Assembly: GCA_028583415.1 (NCBI GenBank)
Contig: CM053275.1
Location: 2,525,040 to 2,589,039 of the forward strand
Direction: 5' to 3'
DNA length: 64,000 nucleotides
Source of the DNA: Protea cynaroides
Lineage: Eukaryota; Streptophyta; Magnoliopsida; Proteales; Proteaceae
Shown: positions 35,016 through 47,950 of the stretch, piece by piece
Numbering within the stretch: position 1 is the stretch's first letter
How the letters are laid out: each line of letters starts with the position of its first letter
Translations under genes and position numbers: made by a program
Notes under the pieces: model-generated
The model's input: only the letters and a program-made list of their open reading frames with translations
Told to the model about the DNA's origin: nothing
The model's database searches: none

Positions 35016-36032
35016 GAAGCTAGCAGCCATAGATACCTCATACCTGCGAAGCAATTTTCATATGCTTAGTGATCATTTGCTAATGTTGATCTCACAATGG
35101 CTGTGAATGTTGGTTGATGGTAATTTTGCAGACAGTTTTTAAGTGAATTAATTGTTGTCTTTCATTGTTGAAAACCTGCTCGATCGACCCTCCAAAGTCA
35201 GACATTGATTTTGTACACGTTCCTTCACCAGGGGGATTCATATTTAATCACATACTTTACATCGTAAAGAAAAAAGATGACAATGAAACCGTTCATCTAA
35301 ATTGTACCATACCTACTACGACTGCCAAACCGATTAATGAATGGTACGGTATCGGTAAGCATTACCTCATTACATGGCATACCAAACAGGAATTGTATCA
35401 TCATGCCGAAACCTTACTGTTTTTAACCTCTTTTTTTCTTTTTTTTTATGTTAGTGTATTTCTTCAATTCAGTGGTGTAAGCGAACATATTATATAGTCA
35501 ATGTATTTCATGCACAGAAATGATTCCACGAAATAAAGAGAGAGAAGTTGGTAACGACATTTTAAATGGCCTGTTCAACATTCTTCAGACAAATTACAAA
35601 TGGTAATAAGCTGAAACAAAACCACATGAATTAGATTATGAAACACTGGCTTCTCTAACAGAAACACTAATCACCACCATCAAAATTTTGACTGCTCATC
35701 CAATGGTATACACATCCTCCAACCATATTCCTTTTCCCTCCCTCCGCTACCATTTCCAGGGTTGATGATGAACCTGGCTCAAATCAAACACCTAGGGTTT
35801 GAAAAAGAGAATATACACCTTCCGCCACAGGCTTACCTGCAAGACGCCTAGGCTGTTCATGAAGTTATGGAAGCAATCTTCCAGCGAAGATAGATTTATA
35901 CTTACAACCTATGCATCTGCTGGAGAAACCCAAAACAAAAGCAAAAGCATGGATGATACGCCATAACTCATTAATTTGTCATAAGCCTGTATGCAGCCTC
36001 AATTGTTTGGGGGTTGCAAATCAATAACACTT
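35016..36032. other. Convergent intergenic region HYPK-kinase
   Basis: Contains both 3' UTRs. An AATAAAG at about 35534 could end the HYPK transcript. A 110-codon ORF at 35165-35497 shows no recognisable domain. Confidence 0.5.
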
Positions 36033-38356
36033 TTATGTGGTGGCATCTCCGGGGGTTGCACGGTTCATCTGGGATTGAATGGAATACTGTCTCTGCACAC
36101 CTTTAAACCTTTCTAGCAGCTCTTGGAATGTGGGTCGACATTGCGGATCACTGTTTTGTCCAAATGAAAGTCAAAAGAATAATAACGTTGCCACTACTGT
36201 AAATAATCACATTTAGGTTTCATATTACACAAACATAGATCTGAACATCCAAACTCCGAAGAACAGCCACAATTACTACCAAAGGTTTTAAATATCCAGT
36301 TTTTGGGCATATTTATTGGCCAATCTGTCTCAGGATCGATTCTACGAAATATCGGCCAGGATCGGGCTGGATTAGTGATCTGTCTTAGGATTGGAGACCA
36401 GATCCACGGTCAGTACTGTTCAATCCAATTCCCAAGCCATTCAATTCCTCTTAACTACCTGTTAGGAGGGAAAAATCCACTCCATTTAAAATCTTACACG
36501 TGTCAAGTTGCGCTTTCGGAGCCTGAGCGCTCGGAGTGTCTCGCACTCGGCATCATGTATTCGGCCTGTCATGCATACGGTCTCTCGTGCGTCCGGCCTC
36601 TCGGGTAGCGCTCGGAGTTATAGTCCTACTCGGCTATGGTTCTCAGTCGGAAGCCAGAGTCCCATTGTGATTATGCTACCTCCGGGGAGTCCTCTCAGTC
36701 TGATACGACACCGACTATTCCGGTCGGCCATTACTCACACGTTGACACGTGTCAGTCCCAGAGCTGACCGACCTAGCTTCCTTGGCTAAGGTCTCCGACT
36801 CCTACTCGGAGTCTACCACATGAGTGTCCCACAGAGCGACACGTGGCAATCCTATTGGCAGTCTACTCCCCTGAGTCCTGGTACCTCCATGCTTCTTCAC
36901 AATCTATAAGTAGAGGTCATCCCTCAAGGTAAACCCTAAGTTACAAGCTATTATTACTCATCCCTCTCACACGCTCAAACTCTCTCAACGTCCCACTCTT
37001 TAAACTGGAGATAGCTTTCTGCTATCTCTTGACTGTTTACCTTGAGAATCTAACTTAGGCATCGGAGTGTACCCGGGGCTTAGGCGCCCACTCCTTTGTC
37101 TCATCTCTGTGATTGCAGGTCATTCAGAGCGCGGATCGACGGACGATTTTCAACCATAACACTACCTAATATGGAAGACATCAGAAATTTCGGTATCGTA
37201 TGGGTCAATGAGAGAAGCAAAAGCTCTGCTTTATTAGGGACACTAAAGCATGGGATGACTTATAAGCATTCATAAACTGAGTTCAGTCCTAGTTGGTGTG
37301 GGGAAAATATTTTAAAAAAATGGGGAAGCCATTCATAAATGGGAGATTCTCCCAATAACCGGTTCGTTTTATAGGGGGTGCTTTTGGTATTGCATAGGTA
37401 AATTTATTCTGATGGCTATATGCAAGATCCTGCACATGCACAGCCATCCATATAACCGTTTTCCATAATAAAATTTAGGACACAATAATAGTTAAAAAGC
37501 AGGATAAGACATGCACCTATGCCAGCAGCTCTCCATTATAGATGTCCACTGTGGATCTAAGTCTTTCGGAATCTCTAGCCGTTGATTCATGAACCCAACA
37601 GCACCGATTACCTGCAAAGAAAAAGGTCAAGAAATATCAAAGTTTTGACATATTCCATGCGCATGCAACAGTTCAAAAAAGGATATTTGTTTCCTTGCAA
37701 AAAGGAACTAAGATAGGATAATTGAAAAGATGTCAATGAAGTTGGAGTTATTCTGTAAGGATAATACAATTTAGCAGTTCAACTGAACACTAGTATGATT
37801 ACCTATATAAGAATACCTGCATTGAGTTGAGATTATCCCAGGGGATCTTCTCTGTGACAAGCTCCCATAGTATCACACCAAAGCTGTACACGTCAGACCT
37901 TAATGTGGCAAAATGAAATATCTTTTCAGTTCCGTAATTCAAGATTGAAATCCTAAAGCAAAAGAATCAAATACCAATAATAAAACTACAAAAAAACTAC
38001 AAAAAGATTTGGACGTACTTCTCATCTGAAGGCTCATTACGAAGAACCTCTGGGGCCATCCATTGTGGCTACAGAAAAGTAGATTATTGTCACGGTTATA
38101 AAGCCCCACATCAGAATATTTTGACCATGAAAAGAAAAGAAATAAATAAAAAATGAGTGCCAACAGTTTGTTCAACGTTATATACCGTTCCTCTCCCAGT
38201 CTTGGTTGTCAAGTAAGCTTCATGTTTAATACGTGAGAGACCAAAATCGCCAACCTAATAGCAAGAGGACAGAAATGTTGATTTATCTTGAGTAAAATAA
38301 ATTTCCCTTTGCCAGGAAAAAAAAAGGGGGGGGGCATCTTTAACAGAAAATAGAGG

Positions 38357-38393
<37 letters not shown>

Positions 38394-41300
38394 CATTAAG
38401 GGACAACACAATTATGGAAATAAAACATTACCTTCACTGTCCAATTTCTATCAACTAGAAGATTGGAAGACTTTAAATCTCGATGGATGATAGGTGGCTT
38501 GAAGTGATGGAGATAATTCATGCCCCGTGCCTGTAGAACAGATTAGTCGATAATTAATGTATGATCAACAGCGTACGCCACTTGCAACCTTTTTATAGTC
38601 TAATCAGTACCAAAAATAATCTACAAACAAATCTTCATAGCATCGCAGAAAGATTTATGAAGAAGCAGCAACTAGGATGAATCTTATAGGTTTCACTCTT
38701 TTGCAAAAGAAATCTAATGGTTGAGGAACATGCATTATGGGAAATCATTTGCTGACCTATTTACCATAGTTATAATACAGCAGAAAGCTACTCTGAATTC
38801 TATAAAAAACAAAAACCTGATTGCAGAGAAGCACTGATGAGAAGAATGTTGCCTACCTTTTCTCGTGTGTGGCATGTGTCAGGATCAAATACTTGTACAT
38901 GGGATTTAGCACATTGACATAATGTTTCACGACTGGTGTAGTATGATTTACTCATACTTTGTAAAAACAATAATATGACATAATATTTCAGATCTGGTGC
39001 AGTATGATTTAAATTAATCATACTTGTAAAACATTACTGTATGAATCAGTATAACTTTGGAAACAAAGATAGATATTAGATAGATACAAAAATCCATGGA
39101 TATATTCCTAGCAGGTTGCACCAATATAGTGCCTTGACCATTGTGCAGCTTAGAACTGCCTTTTGGAAGCAAGTCTAGCACCAAAATTTTGAGAACAGGC
39201 AGGTCTCAATTTCCTTGATCCATGTGTCAAATTTCAGGTCTACTATAGCTTGCCATAGGGCCAAAAAGAACTTCAGAAAGTCGTTGAAAAATAAAAGTAA
39301 AAAAACAGTTAAACAGCTGACTCTACAATGGTCCAAAACATGGTGGACCACATGGTGGAGTTGGACAACAAATTTGACGAGCAGCTGATCCAGGGGGGTA
39401 TCCTATGTCATATTTGGCTCATAGTCCAGGTACCATCACACCGGCCTAGCCACATGAACATTGCATGTGCTACCTTTTATCCTATATAAATAAATATGGA
39501 TGATATAAAATTACAGACAATGAATAAATACAACATATACTACTGGCATAAGATCTCAAAAGTGTTGTTCATAACATATCATAATACAAGTATTGGAAAT
39601 CAGGCATGCTATTACCCTTATTACCCTTTCATCTGAGTGAAATTATAATTTCATCTATGCAAACCATGGATACTCACAATATCCAAAGCCATGTGAACAC
39701 GCCGTCTCCAGTTTAGTTTAGTGGTGCTACGTTGAAGCAACCGAAACAAACTTCCGCTGCATCAAAACTTAAAAAAGTGAGCCAGAGATGTATACTAATG
39801 TAAGAGGACAATCTTCATACATGGACCATGCATGTCCATGTTCAGGGCATCAGCCATTCATTCAATAAGGGATGGCAGTTTTGGAATTATACTCTTTCCT
39901 TTATAACCCATCCAATGGCTGAAAATATAACCGTCCACGTACATGGCTGTACACCAAACCTTTTGCCATAATATAAAAAGGATTTAAAAATATATTAAAA
40001 ATAAGTATATAGATGTGATGATAATTTCAGAAGACTTATGTAACACAAGCATAACATACAAATCATGAATCAGATTCCTCCCAATCTAAGGTTTTCAAAA
40101 GAAGAAGAGAATTAACCGTGGGAGAAACTCTGTAACAATGCAAAGACGTTGAGGTGATGTGACTGCACCCATAAAGAGTAGTACGTTTGGATGTCGGAGC
40201 TTCTTCATAAGTGATACCTTCAATGATGAAAATTAATCTTCAGAACAAATTCTCAAGCCCACATTTTAGTTATAAGATCCAAAGAAATGCAGAGCACATG
40301 AATACTTTCACTGAAGACTGTATATTTTCAATCAGAGCCAATAAACCTTAATGGAAATATAGTTCAGTACCGTCAAAAAACTATTCATTCACAGACACAC
40401 CCTTAAACAAGAAAGCAAGACAAAAAAAAAAAATACAAGAAGCGACGGTGCCCGTAGTATGCCAACATTATGTTCCCATCATCTAACAGAATCATGATGC
40501 ATTTTATGAAGAATTTTGCATTGCCAGATGGAAAAAGACAATCTGATCACAACAAAAATTGATAATGTGGCACAAATGGAACACAAAGATTCACGCTTTC
40601 AACTCCAGCACAGATCCATATGAAGGTTTTATTAAAGAACCTTAGTGCAATATATTTTCTTGAGGTTTAGTAGTATTTTACTAAGAAATTCAGACCAGTT
40701 TTAAATTAGTATCTGCCATGTTTTAATGTAATGGCACAAATTAATAACTGGGTCTTCCAGAAACAAATTCTTATTTAATCAAGGGGAAAAAATCACTCCA
40801 TGACCCATGCATACAGGCTCTGTCCATGAACTTTTTTTCCTGTCGTTTTGATAAATCCATGGGCCATGGTTTTCCTGCCACATGGACTGTTATTTGGCCA
40901 TTCTGACTGTTGGTAAGATAGGTTATGGTGTAGTTTAGCTTGCATGTCAATTTTCAGAGCCAAATTCAATATTTTAACCCCCATGTACTGGCATTTTCCA
41001 CTTGTATTTACAATGTTCCAACTGTTTCCCAGAAAAGATCGACTTCTTTCAACCTTAACTAAAGCTTTATTTCTCCGCAAGTTGATACATACTTGTGCTG
41101 CAACTTGCATACGACTAGAGGCTGATGTGGACAACAGATCCACAAAGTTTCAGTGCCGACTTTAAAGCCGTGTGGCAGAAAAACCATGGCCAGTGGACGG
41201 ATCCTAGTGACGGCAGAGAGATGACTCCCACTCTCTCTCTCTCTCCAGATCCCTATATTTACTGTAATCAGGGTAGTAAGCTCAAGAAGTGTTTTCATAT

Positions 41301-44169
41301 GCAATCTTATATTATCTTTAGCAGCAGTTCAGACAGAAACGGACGAAGGTAGCAAAAGTCAAAACTTCATTAGTATATAAATGGGATGGTTGATGCATAT
41401 AACCAGTAGGTGCTCCTTTGATGCAGCCTCCACCTCTTAGGAAAATTCTACTGCCTTGAGATATGGAAATTATGAAGAGAATTTTTGCAGATAAAACCTA
41501 GCTGATTTACTCATACTCCCCCACCCTAAACTTCTTTTTAGATTCCACAAGAAAAGCAAACTTTCACTTCTTTTTCTACTGAAAATTTAAAATCCCTAAA
41601 TTATCCTTATTCCCATCCCCTTCTTTGTCTTCCCACAGCCCCTGTATCTCTTTTCCCTGCGCCGGCGAACTCCACTTATAGCATCAAACGCTGCTGATAT
41701 CAGAACACGGTTTCAGAGGACATTGAGGCTCTCCCTGGTGATGATTAAGAATGTCTTCGGTGGCTTGTTCTTGGACCCTGAGGGCAGTCCACATGGCCTC
41801 TTCCCAGAGTAATTTTTAGTCGAACTCTCTCCCTGCTCCTTGTCTCCTTTTCTGCAACTCCATCGTCAAATTCACAATGTGAAGAAACCCTCTCTGATTT
41901 CTTCAACCAGTGGACATTAATTCAGTAGGAGCCCCCAGAAGAAGCACCACCAGCCCCAAAACCTTTGATGATCTAGTCCATAATATCAGTGACAATCTCG
42001 AAGAAATTAAGAAATCCATTGCTTCAGTCACCAAATGGAAGAAAGAAGTGACTGAGGTTTTCAAAATCCTGAATCCAAAGGTTACTCGGTTGATTAGGCC
42101 TTGAAATGGAATTATGGAAAACAACGAGGGGAATATGGGTCTCCGAAAACCTCAGATACATCAAAGAGAACCTCTAGGAAATCAAGAATGGAACCGAGCA
42201 TATTATGAAGCTTCCCAGAGTAGAGCTTAAGCCAGAACCCAAAAAGAAACAATCAACATGCTGAAAGAAGCTCATGTTGAAGGAGACGATAAAGACCAGC
42301 CCAAGTATGGCTATGGCTAAGTCTACCACTCTACCTACGATGGTTTGGATGTCGGGTGAAGCTCTGCTTCCTTAGTCTTTTCATATTCCCAGAGAATTCA
42401 GTCATAAGGGTAATTTGGGAATTTTCAATTATCAGGGGAGAAAGAGAGGTGAAAAGTTGCTTTTCTGGGGGAAACTGAAAAGAAGTTTGCGGTATGGGAG
42501 TTTGAGTAAATATAGGATAAGCGCAGGGGAGTGAGTAATTTGCCCAAATAAAAATAGGGCAGATCCCAGAAAGACAAAGAGAACCAAACTGCAAATGGTA
42601 ATTAAAATGATACCATTACAGAGAACATGAAATAAGCTACAAGTAGCTGCTATGACTTCAATCAAGACGAACCCAAAAGAAATTCTGTTCTTCATAAAGC
42701 TTGCTCAAAACTTTTAAGCTAGCTAAGGCTAGGTCAAAAGTTAAATTGACCTGGACTGGATCATCACCTGGAGACAACTTTGGCTCAGCTTCCCTATTGA
42801 ACCAAGGGTACTTGACAACCAGATGGAACCCAGCAGAACCTCTATGATCTGTCCTGAATCATTTGACCTGAACGGTTGAGCCGTTTGGCCTGGGTCTAAT
42901 GGCTTGATTTGGAATTTATTCTTAAAGGTAATCAATGAATCCATTTTTCACTTCCTGATTAGGAGGCTAGTAGTAATACCTTAATCGATGGGTATTCATT
43001 TAGCAGTTTATTTGGTATTAAACATAGCAGTTTATTTGGTATTAAACATCTCCACATGCATAGAGATTCTTATTTGTAAATGTTTAAAAACTTTCATTAA
43101 TTAATGGATTGCAGATTTTGTCATTTTATAATTAAGAAACTCCAACTCTTTGAAGGTTTTAATTACCGTTAAATGGGAAAGATTTTGGTCCAGTCCAGCA
43201 CTTGGACACAGATATGCGTTTCCAAGATAACACATTAACATGTTAGTCAAAACTATAAAGGCTTACATAGTTTTAATAAGTGTTGGTGAGTTGGTGTCCA
43301 ATGCAGCACAGATTTCAAAATTGAAATGTAACAGGGAGATAAACAGGTGTTTTGTGTCTGACATGACTCCTAGAACGTAAGCCTTAAAAAAATAGAAATC
43401 TCACCATCAGTTTCCAATACTGCATAATTCCATGGCTTTTAGGCTATGAAACAGTAGAACACTCTCAAACTGTTCTCTATAAGTCTACATCATTATAGAG
43501 TGACCAGGAGTAGAAACATCTTCTTGATGTAGTGGATCCCCCGAAAATTTTCAAATTTCAAGAAGTAGGGATATGGAAAATCTACAAAAACATTCTCCAC
43601 GATCCTAATAGATAAAGGAGAACTCAATGACAGCAAGAACTGTCTTACTGAGTGAGATTTAGTTTCCAAGTGCATCAGACATTCATCTAAAAATCGTAAG
43701 GAAGTTTAAACTAGCTTCTAAAGATAAAAGTAAAAACATATGTGCCAAAAAAAATGGCAAGTTTAATTAGTACAACTACCTCTTGTTTGAATGAAAGTAT
43801 TACTTCTTCTGAATACTCTTCCTTGGAGAACACCTTGACTGCGACATCCTGAAAAATAGGTAGAACCATTGAATCCAAAAATAAAATAAAGAAGATGGGG
43901 AGATCAGCCACAATTCTTTTTGCCACTTAATTTGTCCATTAATTATTAATAGCATATGATTTGAACATAAAAATTATCTATTTGTTATATAGCCCAAGGG
44001 AATAGACCCCTTCCTTGAGGTCCATTCCCCTCTGTTGGTTAGCATCAGATTCCTCTTGGATTAGAGCCAGCAATACTGCTTTGACTTAATCAAAGCAGTG
44101 TGGATAGATAAGACTATGCTGATTAGTGTTGAGTTCTCTTTAATCCTTTATTTTCTTACTTATCTAGGA

Positions 44170-44215
<46 letters not shown>

Positions 44216-47200
44216 TCATTGATTCTCTTGTTATCCTTTTATAGTTTGGTTGTATTTATTCGCTTGAAGTTACATTATCCCAACCCACAAAGCCAGCATA
44301 ATATGCGAAGACAATTCCAAATGCCTTGTATACATTCCATGCTTACACATTGGCAAATAACTTCATTATAACTTACCCTTTAGTAATGCTCTATACATCT
44401 CATGCATTATAAATGTTAAACTACACTACAGTCCACACGATGGCACCTACTCACAGTCCTCATTGTGTGGGACTCTTTGACCTGCACAGTTGATGTAAGA
44501 CTCTTTGACTATAGTTGCTGAGTTGGAATAGGACTCCACTGTCCTATCTAGCCTAAAATCCTAATTAGTTTATTAGTTTCATTTACCAATTAGGCTTGTC
44601 AGTTTCCTTTTCCTATTTGGAGTTTACTTTGTCTTTAGTTTGTGACGAGGACTCTGACTTGTAGAGTCCTAGATCCTATCTTATAGTTGTTTTCTATTTT
44701 CTATAAATACAAGCTACAAGGAGAGGAACATACACTCTCTCTCTTTCCTTTACACATCGATTCTCTTCATCTTCTCTTGCTTTTTCTATTTTGTTACAAT
44801 AAATAACTTGAAAGACGCCAGAATTAACAAGGCAAAGCTGGATACCACCTCCTCCAAAAAATCCAAGTCCAAGCTAATGGAGAGTATGTTGCTTCTATCC
44901 TATAAGTAAGGTTGAAAAAGGAAAAGAAAAGGGGGGGAAAACATACCGAGCCATACCACAGTCCATGATATACAGTTCCACAAGAACCTGTGAGAATAAT
45001 AACAAAATTAAAAAATTCACTGTCAGCAGAAGATCTAAGCATGGAGAAGCATCACAAAATTGCCAAATTAGTAACCACTTCTTAAAGATATATAAGGTAG
45101 AAAATAGGACCTATTATAGTGAATGAGAATTAAACAGAAAAACTTGTATCTGGCTCCCCTCCTCCCCAAAGCAATTAGATCTCCGGAGGGCAGTTCATCT
45201 TGTACAAGTTCTTCCTTGAAGACTGTACATCTTCTCGTCGACTCTCCCACGGCTGTATGCTGATTCCATATGTCAAAAAATTTCTTTACACGTCAGGCCC
45301 ATGAGTCCTTTCGGCTTCACTATGTTTACCAAGCTAGTGTGGATTGTGGAGTGGAAAACCTAATACATGATTGAAATGCAAAAATAATACTAGTGTCTTG
45401 GATCTAGAAACTCAACTCAGCCTTATCCCAACTAAATAGGGTCGACTACGTGGATCATTTTTTCCCAATCAGCTCTATTCAAATTTTCAGAATCATACTT
45501 GTTTCTAGCCCTAAGCTATGCATGTCTTTTCTCACTTCTTCTAGAGTCATTTTAGGTCAACCCCCGACTCTTTTAGCTCCTTCAATCTGAATCAAAACAC
45601 CCATTCACACTGGAGCATTCAAAAGCCGCCGCAGCACAAGTTCATGCCATCTCAAACAGACTTTCTTGTAAATTACTATGTATTGGAGCTACTCCTAAAT
45701 TAACTCTAATTTGTTCATTCCCTATTTTATTTATTCTAGTTTTACCATTCATCCATCTCAACATCCTCATTTCAACTTACACTAATTTTGTTTATATGTT
45801 GTCAAGTGAAAATAATGGATTCTATTATGAAGTGAAAATAAAGATATGAAATTAAATTTCAAAAAAAAAACTTTACAAGAAAGCTTATTATTCTATTAAT
45901 AGTTCAGTCTTGAGTAGAATGCAAAGCTGCAATGGCTTTGCCAAAAAGTTACAGAAAAAGGTCATATATCATTCACACAAAAAAAAAATGATTACCTTGC
46001 CCAATCATTTCTCCAATCGTCAAGTCCTCCCACAATATTTCATGATCCAAGCAGTCAGAATCCATATCCAATTTATGGACAGCACTACTGCTAGTACTTC
46101 CGCTGCTACTCACGCTACTTGTGCTGTTAACATTAAATGAGGACCAGGACCCAGAAGCTTCATTATTGAGCCGGTTACTTTCACCAACTTGGATCTCTGG
46201 CTTTGCACCTGAATCAGTTTTCTTCTGATGACCCAAGTCATTTTCTTGATCATGATTCACCCAGGGCCATACAAAACGCGTAGTCCGTGCATCCAGTCCA
46301 TCCCGCTCGTTCCCCTTCCAAGGCCACGACATCCCCTTTTTACTGATCCATGCTTCTGCCTTTGCAGTCATGATCTTCTGGATCATAGATTTCCCCACAC
46401 CTTCATCACCGGAATCTTTCGAAGATCTTCCAGAGGATTTTTCATCCGCAGTTGCCTGTAAAAACACACCAAAGGGAGATGGAGGTGCATCTCCTCTAGG
46501 TGTGCTAGCTCCACTGGAAGTAGGATCCTCTTTATGGTCAGAAATAACTGCATCTAATAAACCATGATCGGAATACTGGCTATCTCCACTCCCATTTTCA
46601 CGCTCCATACTGATCTCACCAGTCCGAATTCTCGACTTGACTTTGTTGGTCACTTTAGCAGCCTGCTTTGGTAGTTCTAACAAATAAGAGAGGCTACACT
46701 AAAAATAATCACATGACAACAACTATAATCACATGACAACAACTATTATCTTGCTCTTAGGGCATAAACTCACCAGATTTGATATTTTTGAGGCAAATGC
46801 AACCTGCAGAGGTTGCTGATAATCTAGAGTTGGTTTTCTATCTGTAGGACTACTACTTGACCGAGAAAAGCCAGCATCAGCTTCCAAAGGAGACGGGTGC
46901 CGCATTTCTTGAAAGGACCGTGAATCATTAGACACACTAATAATCCCAACCAAAGTACCATCATCGTCATAGAATGGAGTGTTGGTCACAATTGCTAGAA
47001 AACGCTCTCCCAATTTATTCTTTACAGGGAACTGGCCAGTCCAACTTTCTCCCATGGTTATACGGTGTACTATATTACTGGCTACTTCAAAGTCACGGCT
47101 ATCTGTAAGGAGCTCAATAGCATCCTGACCAAGGGCTTCAGAAGCAGAATAACCATAAAGTTGTTCAGCCGTTCGATTCCTGCCAGAAGGAACATTACCA

Positions 47201-47950
47201 AATGGTTAAGATAAAGATGAATGAACGTACATATCCAGCTGAGAAGCTAGGATCAACGGAAAAGGGCTATAGGTTGAGAAGTGAGAACATCAGATTACCG
47301 ATTTAAACAATACCTGATATATCAAAAATCTCTTTCTATTGATAAACTCGCAAGCGATAATCAAACTCAATCCAAGACACTCATTAATCTAAATGCCTCT
47401 ATGATTGTTACAACGCCCACCAACCACACAGAAAACGAGACCAATTCACAGATAGATTTCAGAGAGCGTTGCATATTTTCATAGCAAAGCAAAAAAAGGG
47501 TAATGGGTGTAACAAGAGATCGAAAGCTCACCAGTAAATTATGCGGCCATTGAGGTCAAATATATGAACTGACTGACCCATAGACTGCAAAATATTAAGG
47601 AACTGCTTATCCGTAAAGTTAACGGCTATAGAACTAGCTGGTTTGGGACTGGGAGCACCACGGCTGCTGCTCCCCCTTTGCAACGGAGACGAATGTCTGA
47701 AAGATAGTGAGCTCTTCCTGAAGGAGGCGGAGGCTGCCTCCGACCCACCACCGCCACTTTTCCTCCATCTCTCCGGCGATACCGAATGCGAGCGCTGGTG
47801 CCGGTGCGCCGATTTTCCATCGGTGCCTGTGCTAGTTCTGGTGCCGCCACTGCTGAGCAACAGCTTCGACATCTCTTGTTTGAGGTGGGCATGGCCGGTT
47901 TCGAGTTCTTGAATCTTCTTCAGCAGCTCCTCAGTTGGAGGGGTGTCCAT
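36033..47950 (-). CDS. PAS-domain Raf-like MAPKKK (group B2, RAF10/RAF11 type)
   Basis: Thirteen exons join in phase to 764 residues: 47950-47532, 47179-46774, 46662-45996, 44987-44947, 43848-43780, 40217-40117, 39756-39678, 38530-38432, 38254-38186, 38068-38019, 37898-37817, 37611-37517, 36150-36033. The N-terminus has a short coiled coil (EELLKKIQELE), then a Ser-rich stretch and a PAS domain (about 110-235; NFTDKQFLNILQSMGQ, GYSASEALG, ESWTGQFPVKNK). A long Ser-rich linker (SSGASTPRGD) follows. The C-terminal kinase (about 485-745) is intact: glycine loop IGQGSCGTV, AVK lysine, HRDLKSSN, DFG, PQWMAPE, SDVYSFGV. Arabidopsis B2 Rafs phosphorylate SnRK2 kinases in ABA and osmotic-stress signalling. 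The specific RAF number is not decided. Introns 3, 4 and 12 hold transposon remains. Exon 3 has two in-phase acceptors 36 bp apart; I chose the one that best fits related proteins. Confidence 0.94.
36290..36459. repeat. TATCGG/GGATCG-rich repeat hosting the solo LTR
   Basis: Words such as GGATCGATTC, AATATCGGCC and AGGATCGGG occur up to the solo LTR, and TCGGTATCG resumes directly after it (37188-37200). The LTR therefore seems to have inserted into a member of the dispersed GATAC/TATCGG family. Confidence 0.4.
36460..37161 (+). mobile_element. Solo LTR (702 bp) in kinase intron 12
   Basis: Starts TGTTAGGAGGG, ends CCATAACA, and is flanked by a perfect 5-bp duplication CTACC (36455-36459 and 37162-37166). 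It contains a TATAAGTAGAGG promoter-like box and the downstream CGGAGTGTACCCGGGGC motif seen near the ends of many plant LTRs. Only one LTR and no internal domain remain, as expected after LTR-LTR recombination. It is more GC-rich than its surroundings. The superfamily, perhaps Ty3-gypsy, cannot be proven from the LTR alone. Confidence 0.88.
38359..38389. repeat. (AG)n microsatellite in kinase intron 8
   Basis: About 15 AG units, with an A9/G8 homopolymer junction about 40 bp upstream (38320-38336). Confidence 0.9.
40218..43779 (-). other. Kinase intron 5 (3.56 kb) with an unassigned gene-like fragment
   Basis: The intron splits the kinase N-lobe. At 41910-42104 (+ strand) a 64-codon frame reads with a helical, charged character (DDLVHNISDNLEEIKKSIAS, TKWKKEVTEVFKILNPKVT). 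The DNA around it (41640-42360) is less AT-rich than the rest of the intron. This could be a captured or retroposed gene fragment. I do not recognise it. Confidence 0.35.
44075..44801 (+). mobile_element. TRIM-family LTR remnants in kinase intron 4
   Basis: 44563-44801 matches the TRIM LTR at 14631-14941 nearly throughout (TAATTAGTTTATTAGTTTC, TATAAATACAAGCTACAAG, CACATCGATTCTCTTCATC, end ATTTTGTTACA). Its first 80 bp or so are replaced. Upstream, 44075-44140 repeats the LTR's 5' palindrome TGCTTTGACTTAATCAAAGCA. A (CT)n run (44171-44213) lies between. It is either two damaged copies or one rearranged one. Confidence 0.65.
44171..44213. repeat. (CT)n microsatellite in kinase intron 4
   Basis: About 21 CT units inside the TRIM-like remnant region. 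Confidence 0.9.
45410..45782 (-). mobile_element. RTE-type LINE 3' end in kinase intron 3
   Basis: The minus strand encodes the characteristic C-terminal part of plant RTE elements (EMRMLRWMNGKTRINKIGNE, QIRVNLGVAPI), then an in-frame stop inside the domain. The 3' end has GTCGACCCTATTTAGTTGGG ATAAGGCTGAG. It lies sense to the kinase gene and is truncated at its 5' end. Confidence 0.8.

Noticed and set aside
36303..36789. Two overlapping ORFs of about 100 codons
   Set aside because: They lie across the edge of and inside the solo LTR; LTR sequence is non-coding.
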